Positions 26,393-35,649 of a DNA stretch of 64,000 nucleotides are shown piece by piece. Every line of letters starts with the position of its first letter. The stretch's first letter is position 1. The translations under genes were made by a program, and so were the position numbers. Under the pieces are notes generated by a model, which was given only the letters and a program-made list of their open reading frames with translations, ran no database searches and was not told the DNA's origin. This DNA comes from Dehalococcoidia bacterium (GTDB lineage Bacteria > Chloroflexota > Dehalococcoidia > UBA2979), in NCBI GenBank assembly GCA_029941115.1, contig JAPYRK010000001.1:101322-165321 (forward strand). The letters run 5' to 3'.

Positions 26393-26761
26393 ATGCTTCA
26401 GCAAAACTTCCCGATGGATAATCAAACCACCAAGTTATGCATTCTTATCGCCCCAAAGGAAGATGCTGACAGGCTGACAGATGCACTAGTGGCGCACGAC
26501 TATCAGTCTACCCAAATCAGTTCCAGTGGTGGCTTTTTACGAAAGGGCTCAACAACAATTTTTTGTGCCTTAAATGAAGATCGCGTGGGGGATCTACTTG
26601 GCATGCTTCGTAAAAATTTTCCAGAGACTGTTGAGTCCGTCCCAGCGGCGAGCTTGCCTTTTATCTCTGAGCCAGATTGGCCAAACTCCCACATGATCGA
26701 TATTCGAGTCGGAGGTGTGGTTATATTTATAATGCCTCTAGAAGGCTTTGGTAGCGTATAG
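26393..26761 (+). CDS. Cyclic-di-AMP receptor-like protein (DarA/PstA, YaaQ family)
   Basis: 122 residues of PII-like fold: CILIAPKEDADRLTDALVAHDY, then SSSGGFLRKGSTTIFCALNEDRVGDLL, matching the conserved TGGFL-x-x-GN/ST-T core that forms the cyclic-di-AMP pocket. Firmicute homologues are trimers that signal potassium or osmotic state. A second ATG at codon 8 is an alternative start. No diadenylate cyclase gene is in the window. It lies 21 nt after the dehydrogenase and 14 nt before the glycosyltransferase. Confidence 0.8.
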   Translation: MLQQNFPMDNQTTKLCILIAPKEDADRLTDALVAHDYQSTQISSSGGFLRKGSTTIFCALNEDRVGDLLGMLRKNFPETVESVPAASLPFISEPDWPNSHMIDIRVGGVVIFIMPLEGFGSV

Positions 26762-26775
26762 AAAGCAACTTGAGA

Positions 26776-27516
26776 ATGACTAAAGTTCAGCTAGTATTGC
26801 CCGTTTATAATGAGCAGCAAATACTCCCCGAATCCGTATCAAAGCTTCGAAATTGGTGCCTTAAGCATCCTGAATATGACTGGCAAATAACAATAGCTAA
26901 TAATGCATCGACCGATGCTACATTATCTGTTGCTCAAGAGCTCTCTCGCACTTATAACGATTTAGTAACCGTCCATGATATTGGGGTAAAGGGACGAGGC
27001 ATCGCCCTCAAAACAGTTTGGCTTACGTCTAAGGCCGATATTGTTGCGTACATGGATATAGATTTATCTACTGATATTAATCACATAACCGATCTAATCA
27101 AACCAATTGCCGAAGGTGACTCAGAAATCACCTATGGAAGTAGATTGCACAAGGATGCCGAAACAAAACGATCATTCAAGCGCGAGTTTATTAGCCGCAG
27201 CTACGTCTTTGTACTCCGCGTGCTGGCTGGTCTTAAGGTTACCGATGCGCAGTGTGGCTTCAAGGCTATGTCTGCATCGGCAGCCATAAGGTTGTTACCC
27301 GAAGTGATCGATACTCAATGGTTTTTTGATTCTGAGTTATTAATAATCGCACAACACAACGGAATAACCATGAAAGAAGTTCCCGTGCGATGGGATGAGG
27401 ACACGGACACCAGAGTAAAAATTATTCAAACTGCGCTGGAAGATTTATCAGGGATCTGGAGACTCCGACGACATGGCATTCCCGCGATTGCCCCCCGAAA
27501 CCAAAACTTACTGTGA
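26776..27516 (+). CDS. Family 2 glycosyltransferase (dolichyl/polyprenyl-phosphate hexose synthase-like)
   Basis: The ATG at 26776 gives MTKVQLVLPVYNEQQILPESV; the track TTG is 6 nt upstream. GT-A motifs are NNASTDAT, the DXD-like DIDLSTD and TYGSRLHKDA, then the DPM1-like core TDAQCGFKAMSASA and WFFDSELLIIAQ. It most likely transfers a sugar from a nucleotide sugar to a lipid phosphate at the inner membrane face. The stop overlaps the purK GTG start by 4 nt, indicating translational coupling. Confidence 0.85.
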   Translation: MTKVQLVLPVYNEQQILPESVSKLRNWCLKHPEYDWQITIANNASTDATLSVAQELSRTYNDLVTVHDIGVKGRGIALKTVWLTSKADIVAYMDIDLSTDINHITDLIKPIAEGDSEITYGSRLHKDAETKRSFKREFISRSYVFVLRVLAGLKVTDAQCGFKAMSASAAIRLLPEVIDTQWFFDSELLIIAQHNGITMKEVPVRWDEDTDTRVKIIQTALEDLSGIWRLRRHGIPAIAPRNQNLL

Positions 27517-28643
27517 AATCGACCAGACCCGTTATAGGTATTATTGGAGCAGGGCAACTTGCGAGGATGATGATACAGGCGGCCATTCCGCTAAATATTG
27601 ACGTCCGTATACTTGCAAAAAATCCAAATGACTCGGCTGCATTAATCGCTCCAAGCGTAGAAATTGGAGACCCATCTGATGAAAAAGCAATAGTTTCCTT
27701 TGGTGAGAAGTGTGATTTTATAACACTAGACCACGAATTGGTAAGTCTAGCCGGCTTAGAAAGCCTGTTGGCAAGCAAGGTTAGCGTTCAACCAACTCCA
27801 AAAACTTTACGCTTTGCTCAGGACAAGCTCTACCAGCGCAAATCCTTCCAAGCCGCTGGCTTTCCAGTTCCAAGCTTCAAAAAGATCCAAATATTAAATG
27901 ACTTCGTCGAGTTCGGAGACCTACATGACTGGCCGATCGCAGTTAAAGCAATTACAGGGGGCTACGATGGTCGCGGTGTTTGGATAATTGACAATCTAGA
28001 AGCCGCAGAAAAGCTACTAACCGAAACTCAAGGGGCTGACATCGGCCTGTACGTCGAAGAACATGTCAAAATAGAGAAAGAACTAGCGGTTTTAGTCGCT
28101 AGGCGACCCTCAGGTCAGCTACTGACTTACCCAGTTATAGAAACTCGCCAAGAAGAAGGAATATGCCATGAGGCAATAGCGCCAGCTCAAATAAGTAATT
28201 CGATCGCTCAGAGGGCAAAAAAAATTGGGATAGATGTTGCTGAGTTCACAGAGGCTGGAGGAATCGTGGCCATCGAGCTGTTTCTTAAATCAGATGGGGA
28301 CATTCTCATCAACGAAATAGCAACTCGTCCTCACAATAGTGGCCACTTCACAATCGATGGAACAATAACATCGCAATTTGAAAATCACTTACGTGGGGTA
28401 ATGGATTGGCCACTTGGGTCTACAACCATGACTAGCAAATTCGCTCTGATGATCAATATACTAGGCACCAGTGAGGTTGATCCAAGTAATCAACTGCCTT
28501 TAAACCATACAACTGACACAGCCATTCATCTTTATGGAAAAATAGCTCGTGCCGGACGAAAATTAGGACATATCACCGCTGTCGGAGAAAATGTTGAAGC
28601 AGCATACCGAAGTGCTCAAGAATTAATGAGGCATCTACAATAA
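27513..28643 (+). CDS. purK: N5-carboxyaminoimidazole ribonucleotide synthase
   Basis: 376 residues, ATP-grasp: [33 protein letters not shown] (ATP loop), [36 protein letters not shown]. It carboxylates AIR with bicarbonate and ATP; the product goes to PurE encoded 29 nt downstream. The GTG start lies inside the stop of the glycosyltransferase (GTGA overlap). Confidence 0.95.
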   Translation: MKSTRPVIGIIGAGQLARMMIQAAIPLNIDVRILAKNPNDSAALIAPSVEIGDPSDEKAIVSFGEKCDFITLDHELVSLAGLESLLASKVSVQPTPKTLRFAQDKLYQRKSFQAAGFPVPSFKKIQILNDFVEFGDLHDWPIAVKAITGGYDGRGVWIIDNLEAAEKLLTETQGADIGLYVEEHVKIEKELAVLVARRPSGQLLTYPVIETRQEEGICHEAIAPAQISNSIAQRAKKIGIDVAEFTEAGGIVAIELFLKSDGDILINEIATRPHNSGHFTIDGTITSQFENHLRGVMDWPLGSTTMTSKFALMINILGTSEVDPSNQLPLNHTTDTAIHLYGKIARAGRKLGHITAVGENVEAAYRSAQELMRHLQ

Positions 28644-28672
28644 GACGCTCTATAAAAGTAAGGATAGATCTG

Positions 28673-29173
28673 ATGGCTCGAAAGAATATTGAAGTTGGTA
28701 TCGCAATGGGGAGCGACTCAGATCTACCGATTATGGAAGACGCGTCAAAATGCCTGGACGAGCTGGGTATAGATTATGAACTCAGAATCATCTCGGCACA
28801 TCGTACCCCACAGAAAATGATTGAGTACGGTGAAAAAGCGAGGGAAAGAGGATTAAAAGTTATCATTGCGGGAGCTGGCGGCGCTGCCCATCTACCTGGC
28901 ATGCTCGCCTCAGTTACAACATTACCCGTAATTGGGGTCCCGGTGGCACTAAATCAGCTCGATGGCCTCGATTCTCTTTTATCGATTGTTCAAATGCCAA
29001 AGGGTGTCCCGGTGGCTACGGTTGCAATTGGGAATGCTCGAAATGCCGCATTGCTGGCTGCCCGAATACTCGCGAATTCCGACGAAAAACTATCAAATAA
29101 ACTTCTAGAACTTAAAAGAAATACCGAGCAAACTGTCTATGAAAAGGACAAACGCCTGCAACAGCTTGAATGA
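28673..29173 (+). CDS. purE: N5-carboxyaminoimidazole ribonucleotide mutase
   Basis: 166 residues, class I Pur[27 protein letters not shown] and [14 protein letters not shown] with the PLNQ-like segment [20 protein letters not shown]. It moves the carboxyl group to C4 of the imidazole in purine synthesis. AAGGA precedes the ATG. It converges on the flavin-dependent oxidoreductase with an 8-nt gap. Confidence 0.95.
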   Translation: MARKNIEVGIAMGSDSDLPIMEDASKCLDELGIDYELRIISAHRTPQKMIEYGEKARERGLKVIIAGAGGAAHLPGMLASVTTLPVIGVPVALNQLDGLDSLLSIVQMPKGVPVATVAIGNARNAALLAARILANSDEKLSNKLLELKRNTEQTVYEKDKRLQQLE

Positions 29174-29181
29174 CTTGCTAA

Positions 29182-30402
29182 CTAGGCTCTACCTGGAGTA
29201 TTTCTCGACGCAATTGAGTCGGGAACGGCCTTGCCCGCGTCCGCAAAGGCCTTGGCAACAACTCCGCCTCTTGGACCTTGATTAATAGCCTCCAGATTAT
29301 TTTTCACCCAATCACGAGACGCTCTTATGCTGTCCAACTGACCTTGAAAATGAGGTGCGACATATCGAGCCCAGAGTTCATAAGATCTCTTAGTATGTTC
29401 AGAGCTCGCCCATTCATGCGCGAGTCCCATAAACCCACCGAAGCCGCCTGTACTTTCAACTAATTCTTCAATAGTCCTAATTGCATCATCAGGTGTCCCG
29501 ACAATAGCTCCCCCCCCATCAACAATCTGTGAAATATCTTCTTCGTTCTTTGAAAATGCACGCCCTAAAGTACCCTGAAAATAGTCTCTGTTATAACTAG
29601 CTGAACCTTCTCTAACTTGAGCTAGAGCATCGTTCTTAGAATCTGATAGATGGAATGGTATAACTATGCGCCACTTCTCTCGCGATGGTGGGGTAACGCC
29701 AGCCTGATCAGCAGCCTCTTCGGACCAAAGCCAAGCTTGTGCCAACGAGCTCGATCCACCTGGGTTAGAAACCCCACCGGCGCTCGCGCCTATCGAAATC
29801 ATTCCAATCTGGTGCTTACCAGCTGCTGTCGGTCCGGCCGGCGATGCTATGTGAGCTGCAGCCATTTCAAGATGAGGATCTGAGTACGGCGACAGCATTA
29901 ATTTTGCATCTTTTAAGGTAAACCAATCAGTCTCCATGCTTACTGGTGCCTCCTGAGCAAATAAGGCCTTTATCGCAGTCAATGCCTCATCCATACGCCG
30001 TCGTTGATCGGCAGGATTTATTCCCATCATGTATGCATCTGAAGATAGCGCACCTGGTCCTACGCCTAACATCGCTCGACCCCTAGTCATATGATCTAGT
30101 TGGACCGCACGATCTGCCACCATTAATGGATGATGATAGGGAAGTGATGTTACTCCTGTGCCTAGTCGGATATTCTTCGTTCGAGGTGCAACTGCCGATA
30201 TTATTAATCCAGGATCCGCTATCAATTCCCAACCAGCAGAATGATGTTCGCCAATCCAAGCTTCATCAAAACCCAAACTATCTAACAATTCAATTAGCTC
30301 AATATCTCGATTCAAAGCCAGTGTCGGGTTTTCGCCGACCCTATGAAATGGGGCTAAAAATACCCCGAATTGCATTCTTTTAGGACGATAAACTACTGTC
30401 AT
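29182..30402 (-). CDS. Luciferase-like (LLM class) flavin-dependent monooxygenase
   Basis: 406 residues, TIM barrel of the bacterial luciferase superfamily: MQFGVFLAPFH, GFDEAWIGEHHS, NIRLGTGVTSLPYHHPLMVAD, GRAMLGVGPGALSSDA and the later IVGTPDDAIRTIEEL. It is longer than the ~340-residue core, with a C-terminal helical tail. Whether it uses FMN or F420 is not decided by sequence. Such enzymes are strongly expanded in marine SAR202 genomes, one hint for the taxonomic guess. It is divergent from rpsO. Confidence 0.88.
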   Translation of the reverse strand: MTVVYRPKRMQFGVFLAPFHRVGENPTLALNRDIELIELLDSLGFDEAWIGEHHSAGWELIADPGLIISAVAPRTKNIRLGTGVTSLPYHHPLMVADRAVQLDHMTRGRAMLGVGPGALSSDAYMMGINPADQRRRMDEALTAIKALFAQEAPVSMETDWFTLKDAKLMLSPYSDPHLEMAAAHIASPAGPTAAGKHQIGMISIGASAGGVSNPGGSSSLAQAWLWSEEAADQAGVTPPSREKWRIVIPFHLSDSKNDALAQVREGSASYNRDYFQGTLGRAFSKNEEDISQIVDGGGAIVGTPDDAIRTIEELVESTGGFGGFMGLAHEWASSEHTKRSYELWARYVAPHFQGQLDSIRASRDWVKNNLEAINQGPRGGVVAKAFADAGKAVPDSIASRNTPGRA

Positions 30403-30619
30403 GAAACCACATCCCTAATTACTTGAAACCCCCAACTAACCCCACCAAATCAAATGCCACACTCTACTAAGATCTCCGGCTTAAAATAAAGAAACGCTCT
30501 GACCGTTCGCACGTATGATAGCTAACTGCTAGAGTTTCAGTTGATATAAATTAAGAGAAACGAAAAGAAAAGGAAATACTAAGTCGATTACGCTTGAAAA
30601 TTTCTGCGCTCGACGATCG

Positions 30620-30648
30620 GAAGCAATATCAATGGACTGTGATGCTTC
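30620..30648 (+). promoter_or_regulatory. Hairpin just upstream of rpsO start
   Basis: GAAGCA and TGCTTC, extended by TCA/TGA with a 3-nt bulge, form a stem-loop ending 9 nt before the rpsO ATG. No Shine-Dalgarno is obvious outside it. S15 genes are often autoregulated through leader structures, so this is a candidate site, but only by position. Confidence 0.35.
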
Positions 30649-30657
30649 GAATTTACT

Positions 30658-30921
30658 ATGGCTGACGAAAAAAAACTACAGACAATAGAGACATATCAAC
30701 AAAAAGAAGGCGATACGGGATCCACTGAGGTTCAGGTAGCACTTTTGACCGGACGGATATCTTCACTCACTGAACACTTGCGCGAGCATATCCACGATTA
30801 CAACACGCGACGCGGGTTGTTAAAGCTCGTAGGCCAAAGACGAAGACTTCTCAGGTACTTATCGAAAACTAACGTTGATCGTTATCACAAGATTATTGCG
30901 TCATTAGGGCTTCGTCGCTAA
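30658..30921 (+). CDS. rpsO: 30S ribosomal protein S15
   Basis: 87 residues, typical S15: [45 protein letters not shown] and a C-terminal [12 protein letters not shown]. It binds 16S rRNA early in 30S assembly. It lies upstream of pnp, the conserved rpsO-pnp order, with 145 nt between; a hairpin precedes the start. Confidence 0.97.
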   Translation: MADEKKLQTIETYQQKEGDTGSTEVQVALLTGRISSLTEHLREHIHDYNTRRGLLKLVGQRRRLLRYLSKTNVDRYHKIIASLGLRR

Positions 30922-31066
30922 CTTCACGGCCTCGCTTCAATTTAAGTACTAGCTGCTCGTCAATATCTAGATTTCAGTCTAATCTTCGACACCACAAAAT
31001 CAATTTCTGAATTCTTAATTTAAAAAACAAATCATGATTAAACAAATAGTAAGGAAATAAATAAAC

Positions 31067-33418
31067 ATGACTAACTTAACCGTCACTGGTAATACTACCG
31101 GTGGACAAACCCAGATTTTTTCTCGAGAGATCGGTGGAAACACTTTTGAAATTGGTATAGGACGGCTTGCCCAAAGTGCGCTAGCCTCCGTAACCATTAG
31201 ATACGGCGACACCGTAATGCTCACAACGCTCTGCGACGGCGAATCAAGACCAGGTACGGACTTTTTTCCACTGACCGTTGATTTTGAAGAACGTATGTAC
31301 TCAATTGGAAAAATCCCCGGCTCTTTTTTCAAGCGCGAAGGTCGACCAGGTACTGATGCAACACTCGCGGCCCGAATGACTGATAGACCAATTAGGCCCC
31401 TTTTTCCCAAAAACTATCGGCGTGAAGTTCATCTTGTAAACACACTTCTTTCGTCGGATCGAGCACACCCAGCTGATGTACTCGCCACAACAGCCGGATC
31501 AACAGCAATTAACATGTCACCGTTACCGTTCGAGGGCCCAGTCTCTTCTGTACAAGTTGGCCGGATAGATGGTGAGCTCATTCCGTTCCCCACGTACGAA
31601 CAAATTGATGCTAGTGACTTGAATCTTGTTGTTGCAGCAAGTGATGACTCTGTAATTATGATTGAGGCTGGCGCAAAACAAATTCCTGAAGAGGATCTCA
31701 TCGTAGCGATAGAATACGCCGAGGAGATTTGTAAGGAGCTTAATTCACTCCAGCGAGAAGTTATTGCTGCTGCTGGTGTTGATAAAGATGAATGGATTCC
31801 AGCTGAAGCAGACGCGGCTCTTAGCTCGCGTATTCAAGATATGTTATTGAGTAACCCAGAAGCAATACTCGATGCGGTCAAGGGTGACGGATTTCGTGGC
31901 ATGGATGAGATGTCCAAAAAAGTACACGCACAATTGATTGAAGAGGGTGCTAACGAAGAAGATTTGGACGCCAAGGCCGTTCGTGCTGAAACAGAATCAA
32001 CTATAAAAACATACGTCCGCGGTAGAATTCTTGACGAAGGAAAGCGCGCTGATGATCGATCATCCGATCAAATACGTGAACTGTCAGCAATGGTAGATGT
32101 TCTTCCAAGAGTACACGGGAGCGGACTCTTCCAACGGGGTGATACGCAAGTATTAACCGTAGCCACTCTTGGCTCTTTACGTGACAGAGCTCGCGTGGAC
32201 ACTATCGCGCCGCGTGAATGGAACATGTTCATGCATCACTACAACTTTCCACCTTATTCAGTTGGTGAGGCTCGTCCTCTTAGAACAGCCGGCCGACGTG
32301 AAATTGGTCACGGTATGCTTGCCGAAAAAGCACTTGAAGCTGTTCTACCAGAATTTGATGAATTCCCATATGTAATTCGACTCGTCTCAGACGTCCTCGC
32401 ATCGAATGGATCGACATCTCAGGCTGCAACCTGTGGCTCCACTCTGGCTTTGATGGACGCTGGAGTTCCAATCAAGGCCCCTGTGGCAGGTGTCGCAATG
32501 GGACTTGTATCGAATTCAGATTCAAGTAAATATGAAATCCTAACAGATATCGCTGGGATTGAAGATGCCCTAGGCGACATGGACTTCAAGGTTGCTGGTA
32601 CCGCCGCTGGAGTCACCGCCGTGCAGCTAGATATAAAGCTGAAGAAACTTCCGTCAAACTTCTTGAACGAAGTGTTCGAGAAAGCGCGCATAGGTCGAAT
32701 GACTATTTTAGATGCCATGAACGAAGCTTTGGCTGAGCCTCGTGCAGAAGTTGGTCTGCACGCACCAAAGATTGCAGTTACTAAAATAAATCCTGAGAAA
32801 ATAGGTGCTCTGATTGGACCTGGTGGAAAAAATATAAATGCAATTATTGCCGAAACTTCTGCATCGATTGATGTCGAAGAGGACGGTACCGTTTATGTTG
32901 GTGGCGCGAGCAGTGAATCACTTGAGGCAGCCCTACGTAAAGTAGATGCACTGACTCGGGAATTAGAAGTTGGTGAAGAATTTGAAGGTTCTGTAGTACG
33001 ACTTATGAATTTTGGCGCTTTCATAGAACTACTTCCCGGAAAAGATGGATTACTCCATATCTCTGAACTGGCTGAATCTCGTGACCAGCAGATGGAGCAA
33101 CTCGCCAATGTTGGAGATGTATTAAAGGTAAGAATTAACGAAATCGACGACCGTGGACGTATTAACCTTGGGCTTGTGGGTACAGAGGGTCGGGTTGGCC
33201 TGACGGGTAACGAATCTGATGAAACTGACAGTCCTGATAGAGGTCCTAGAAACGATAGAGCTCCTAGAAACGATAGAGCTCCTAGAAACGATAGAGCTCC
33301 TAGAAGCGATAGGGCTCCTAGAAGCGATAGGGCTCCTAGAAGCGATAGGGCTCCGCGGAATGACAGTCAATCAAGTAATCGTGATGAAGGCGGCGATTCT
33401 GGCCGAAGAAAGTGGTAG
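31067..33418 (+). CDS. pnp: Polyribonucleotide nucleotidyltransferase (PNPase)
   Basis: 783 residues: two RNase PH domains (first with PRPGTDFFPLTVDFEERMY, second with GRREIGHGMLAEKAL and SDVLASNGSTSQA), an all-helical linker, KH (IGALIGPGGKNINAI) and S1 (GEEFEGSVVRLMNFGAFIELLPGKDGLLHISEL). It degrades RNA phosphorolytically from the 3' end. After S1 comes a repeat-encoded arginine-rich tail (PRNDRA / PRSDRA). AAGGA lies upstream of the ATG. Two hairpins follow the stop. Confidence 0.97.
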   Translation: MTNLTVTGNTTGGQTQIFSREIGGNTFEIGIGRLAQSALASVTIRYGDTVMLTTLCDGESRPGTDFFPLTVDFEERMYSIGKIPGSFFKREGRPGTDATLAARMTDRPIRPLFPKNYRREVHLVNTLLSSDRAHPADVLATTAGSTAINMSPLPFEGPVSSVQVGRIDGELIPFPTYEQIDASDLNLVVAASDDSVIMIEAGAKQIPEEDLIVAIEYAEEICKELNSLQREVIAAAGVDKDEWIPAEADAALSSRIQDMLLSNPEAILDAVKGDGFRGMDEMSKKVHAQLIEEGANEEDLDAKAVRAETESTIKTYVRGRILDEGKRADDRSSDQIRELSAMVDVLPRVHGSGLFQRGDTQVLTVATLGSLRDRARVDTIAPREWNMFMHHYNFPPYSVGEARPLRTAGRREIGHGMLAEKALEAVLPEFDEFPYVIRLVSDVLASNGSTSQAATCGSTLALMDAGVPIKAPVAGVAMGLVSNSDSSKYEILTDIAGIEDALGDMDFKVAGTAAGVTAVQLDIKLKKLPSNFLNEVFEKARIGRMTILDAMNEALAEPRAEVGLHAPKIAVTKINPEKIGALIGPGGKNINAIIAETSASIDVEEDGTVYVGGASSESLEAALRKVDALTRELEVGEEFEGSVVRLMNFGAFIELLPGKDGLLHISELAESRDQQMEQLANVGDVLKVRINEIDDRGRINLGLVGTEGRVGLTGNESDETDSPDRGPRNDRAPRNDRAPRNDRAPRSDRAPRSDRAPRSDRAPRNDSQSSNRDEGGDSGRRKW
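33245..33352 (+). repeat. Six tandem 18-bp repeats in pnp
   Basis: Six back-to-back units: three of CCTAGAAACGATAGAGCT then three of CCTAGAAGCGATAGGGCT. They encode PRNDRA x3 then PRSDRA x3. The block structure (two linked changes, identical within each half) shows recent unit expansion. Confidence 0.97.
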
Positions 33419-33426
33419 ACACTCGC

Positions 33427-34389
33427 ATGCCACGTATTTTCGTGGCACGCATGCTTCCAGGGGAGCTTTCTCCTGGAAGCCCGCTTGATCGCCTTGCTAA
33501 AGTGGCCCAACTCGATATCTGGCCAAGTCAAATACCCCCTACATCTTCGGAGCTAAAAGAAAGTATTAAAACAGCTGATGCCATCGTAACAACAATCGCA
33601 GAGCAAATTAATCGTGATGTCTTAGAAGATGCAACTCGTTTAAAAATTGTTTCTCAGTTGGGTGTTGGGTATGACAATATTGATGTTCTTGCTTGCAGTG
33701 AACGTGGAATCTTTGTAACCAATACACCTGATGTTGTAACTGATGCAACGGCTGATCTCACATGGTCATTATTGCTATCCAGTGCCCGAAAGGTTTTTGA
33801 AGCCAACTCAGCAATTCGGGAATCCAAATGGGGTGCTTGGCATCCCTCATGGATGTTAGGGTCAGCGGTCGCTGACAAAACGCTAGGTATCATCGGGCCA
33901 GGAAAAATTGGAACAGCCGTTGCCGAGCGTGCTGCTGGTTTTCGAATGAATGTTTTTTACCATGGAAATAAGGAAAAAAAGAACTTTCCCGGTAAACACC
34001 TGAGCTTAGATTCGTTACTTGAGCAAAGTGACTTTGTTTCTATGCACATACCGTTGAACGAGAGCACTCAATATTATTGTGATTCAGACTTTTTCTCTAA
34101 AATGAAAAAAAGTGCGATCTTTATTAATACTGGTAGAGGTGGGTTAGTAGATCAAGCTGACATGATAAGTGCTCTCAAGAATCAGACTATTGCTGGAGCG
34201 GGAATCGATGTTATGGAGCCAGAGCCACTTCCAGCGAATCATCCTCTCCTAGATCTTAAAAATTGCACAATTACTCCGCATATTGGAAGTGCCACACTAG
34301 AAACTCGACTAGCTATGTCAAATTTAGTAGCGGACAGTATCATTGCAGCAATAGAAGGAACTGTTCCTCCGAATTTAGTAAATCCTTAG
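33427..34389 (+). CDS. D-isomer-specific 2-hydroxyacid dehydrogenase (glyoxylate/hydroxypyruvate reductase-like)
   Basis: The ATG at 33427 gives MPRIFVARMLPGE; the track GTG at 33412 overlaps the pnp stop. NAD-binding motif is GIIGPGKIGTAVAERA (Gly-Pro variant), the substrate loop is SQLGVGYDNIDV, and catalytic Arg, Glu and His are in INTGRGGLVDQ, AGIDVMEPEPL and TPHIGSAT. 320 residues. The start region is packed into two strong hairpins that follow pnp. The substrate (glyoxylate or hydroxypyruvate) is inferred from family. Confidence 0.88.
   Translation: MPRIFVARMLPGELSPGSPLDRLAKVAQLDIWPSQIPPTSSELKESIKTADAIVTTIAEQINRDVLEDATRLKIVSQLGVGYDNIDVLACSERGIFVTNTPDVVTDATADLTWSLLLSSARKVFEANSAIRESKWGAWHPSWMLGSAVADKTLGIIGPGKIGTAVAERAAGFRMNVFYHGNKEKKNFPGKHLSLDSLLEQSDFVSMHIPLNESTQYYCDSDFFSKMKKSAIFINTGRGGLVDQADMISALKNQTIAGAGIDVMEPEPLPANHPLLDLKNCTITPHIGSATLETRLAMSNLVADSIIAAIEGTVPPNLVNP
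33428..33480 (+). repeat. Two adjacent stem-loops just after pnp
   Basis: TGCCACG/CGTGGCA (33428-33434 with 33441-33447, 6-nt loop) is followed by GCTTCCAGG/CCTGGAAGC (33453-33461 with 33472-33480), the latter extendable toward 12 bp with wobble pairs. They start 9 nt after the pnp stop, inside the first codons of the dehydrogenase. Confidence 0.8.
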
Positions 34390-34404
34390 TTTGGAACCCT
34401 CGCA

Positions 34405-35067
34405 TTGGCAATTAACCAACCTGAAAGCACTGCTAACCACGATAAAGACGTTTTAATTGAGCAGCTTTGGAGTCTTGGTGCTTTTCAATTTGGCGAATTC
34501 TCGGAAGGCAATACTACTCGGAATTCACCGATATTCATTAATACAAAAAGAATTATTTCAAAGCCATCTGTGCTTATGTCAGCAGCACATTTAATCGCAG
34601 CTGAACTAGAAATGCTGCGTACTCGTCGTCGCCAACATCTAAGTGACTTCGATTTTATTGCCGGAATTCCATTTGGTGGACTACATCTCGCTACAGCACT
34701 ATCTCTATATCTTGACTCACCTCTCCTTTATGTACGACCACCCCGTATTCCTGCCGATCTCGCCGAACCTCCGTACCTTGAAGGTTCATATCGACCAGGC
34801 CAAAGTGCCCTTGTTATTGACGATTTAGCGGCGGGAGGATCATCACTCCGTGAAACAGTAGCAGTGCTTAGATCCATGGGAATTACGGTGTCAGATGCAA
34901 TTGTATTGGTTGATAGAGAGGCTGGAGTAACTAGGAAAATGGAACAGTTCGGCGTTCGCGTCCATGCAGTTCTAAAAATCTCATACCTAGCAAGGCGACT
35001 TCTGGAGCAAAATCACATAACACAAGAGCTCTACGAATCAATCGATAAGTATCTGGGTAAAAAGTAA
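34405..35067 (+). CDS. Phosphoribosyltransferase (orotate phosphoribosyltransferase-like)
   Basis: 220 residues, type I PRT fold. FIAGIPFGGLHLATALSLYL and YVRPPRIP match the OPRT core, and ALVIDDLAAGGSSLRETV is the PRPP loop, though with AAGG in place of the usual TTGG. It is probably PyrE-like, making OMP from orotate and PRPP, but another base is possible. TTG start with GGA upstream. It lies 15 nt after the dehydrogenase. Confidence 0.75.
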   Translation: MAINQPESTANHDKDVLIEQLWSLGAFQFGEFSEGNTTRNSPIFINTKRIISKPSVLMSAAHLIAAELEMLRTRRRQHLSDFDFIAGIPFGGLHLATALSLYLDSPLLYVRPPRIPADLAEPPYLEGSYRPGQSALVIDDLAAGGSSLRETVAVLRSMGITVSDAIVLVDREAGVTRKMEQFGVRVHAVLKISYLARRLLEQNHITQELYESIDKYLGKK

Positions 35068-35100
35068 AATAACTAGATATCTACGTTTACGGATAAATAC

Positions 35101-35649
35101 TTGCCTAAAAAAATCGCGACCAAGTCAGAATTGCTGGAGCGCAAAATCAAGCGCGATCCAGAAAGCCGCGCTCTCGCTGCACTCCATAAAGGTCTAAAAA
35201 ATCTCCCCGTCAAGCGCCAACCTCACGTTTCCTTACAATTTGTTACCGACCTGTCCAAAAAACTTACTCGTGCAACATATGTGGCTCTATCTGTCACAGA
35301 CAGGCATGACCGGGTAGAGGGATTTATTACATCTGGGCTAAATAATTCAGAACTTGCTCGCCTTTCTACCCCTCCTCAAGGCCATGGGCCTCTTGGATCC
35401 TTACGATTAGATGGCCGTCCTGTGCATTTTGAAAATGTTCAAAATCACGCCAAAGCCTTTGGTTTTCCTAGTAACCATCCAGAAATGACTGCGATGATAG
35501 GTGTCGCTATATGGGTCTCAGGATCGGTACGAGGAGCACTTTATGCAACGGACCGGAAAGGCAGGAGAGGGTTCAACTTGGACGACCAACTGATTCTTAG
35601 TACGTTAGCTTCTCACGCAGGTCGAGTTATCGAAACAGAGTGGTATTAA
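35101..35649 (+). CDS. GAF domain protein
   Basis: 182 residues starting at TTG. A short basic N-terminus is followed by a single GAF-type sensor domain: FVTDLSKKLTRATYVALSVTDRHDRVEGF, GPLGSLRLDGRPVHFENV, HPEMTAMIGVAIWVSGSVRGALYATDRKG, DDQLILSTLASHAGRVIE. No output domain is attached, so it may be a small-molecule or redox sensor acting on a partner. The last 4 bp overlap the convergent DegV-like gene. Confidence 0.75.
   Translation: MPKKIATKSELLERKIKRDPESRALAALHKGLKNLPVKRQPHVSLQFVTDLSKKLTRATYVALSVTDRHDRVEGFITSGLNNSELARLSTPPQGHGPLGSLRLDGRPVHFENVQNHAKAFGFPSNHPEMTAMIGVAIWVSGSVRGALYATDRKGRRGFNLDDQLILSTLASHAGRVIETEWY

Noticed and set aside
33245-33352. Tandem repeats as a possible CRISPR array
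   Set aside because: The units are contiguous with no spacers and are in frame within pnp.
33122-33370. Minus-strand ORF made of SPIASR repeats
   Set aside because: Antisense reading of the pnp repeat block.
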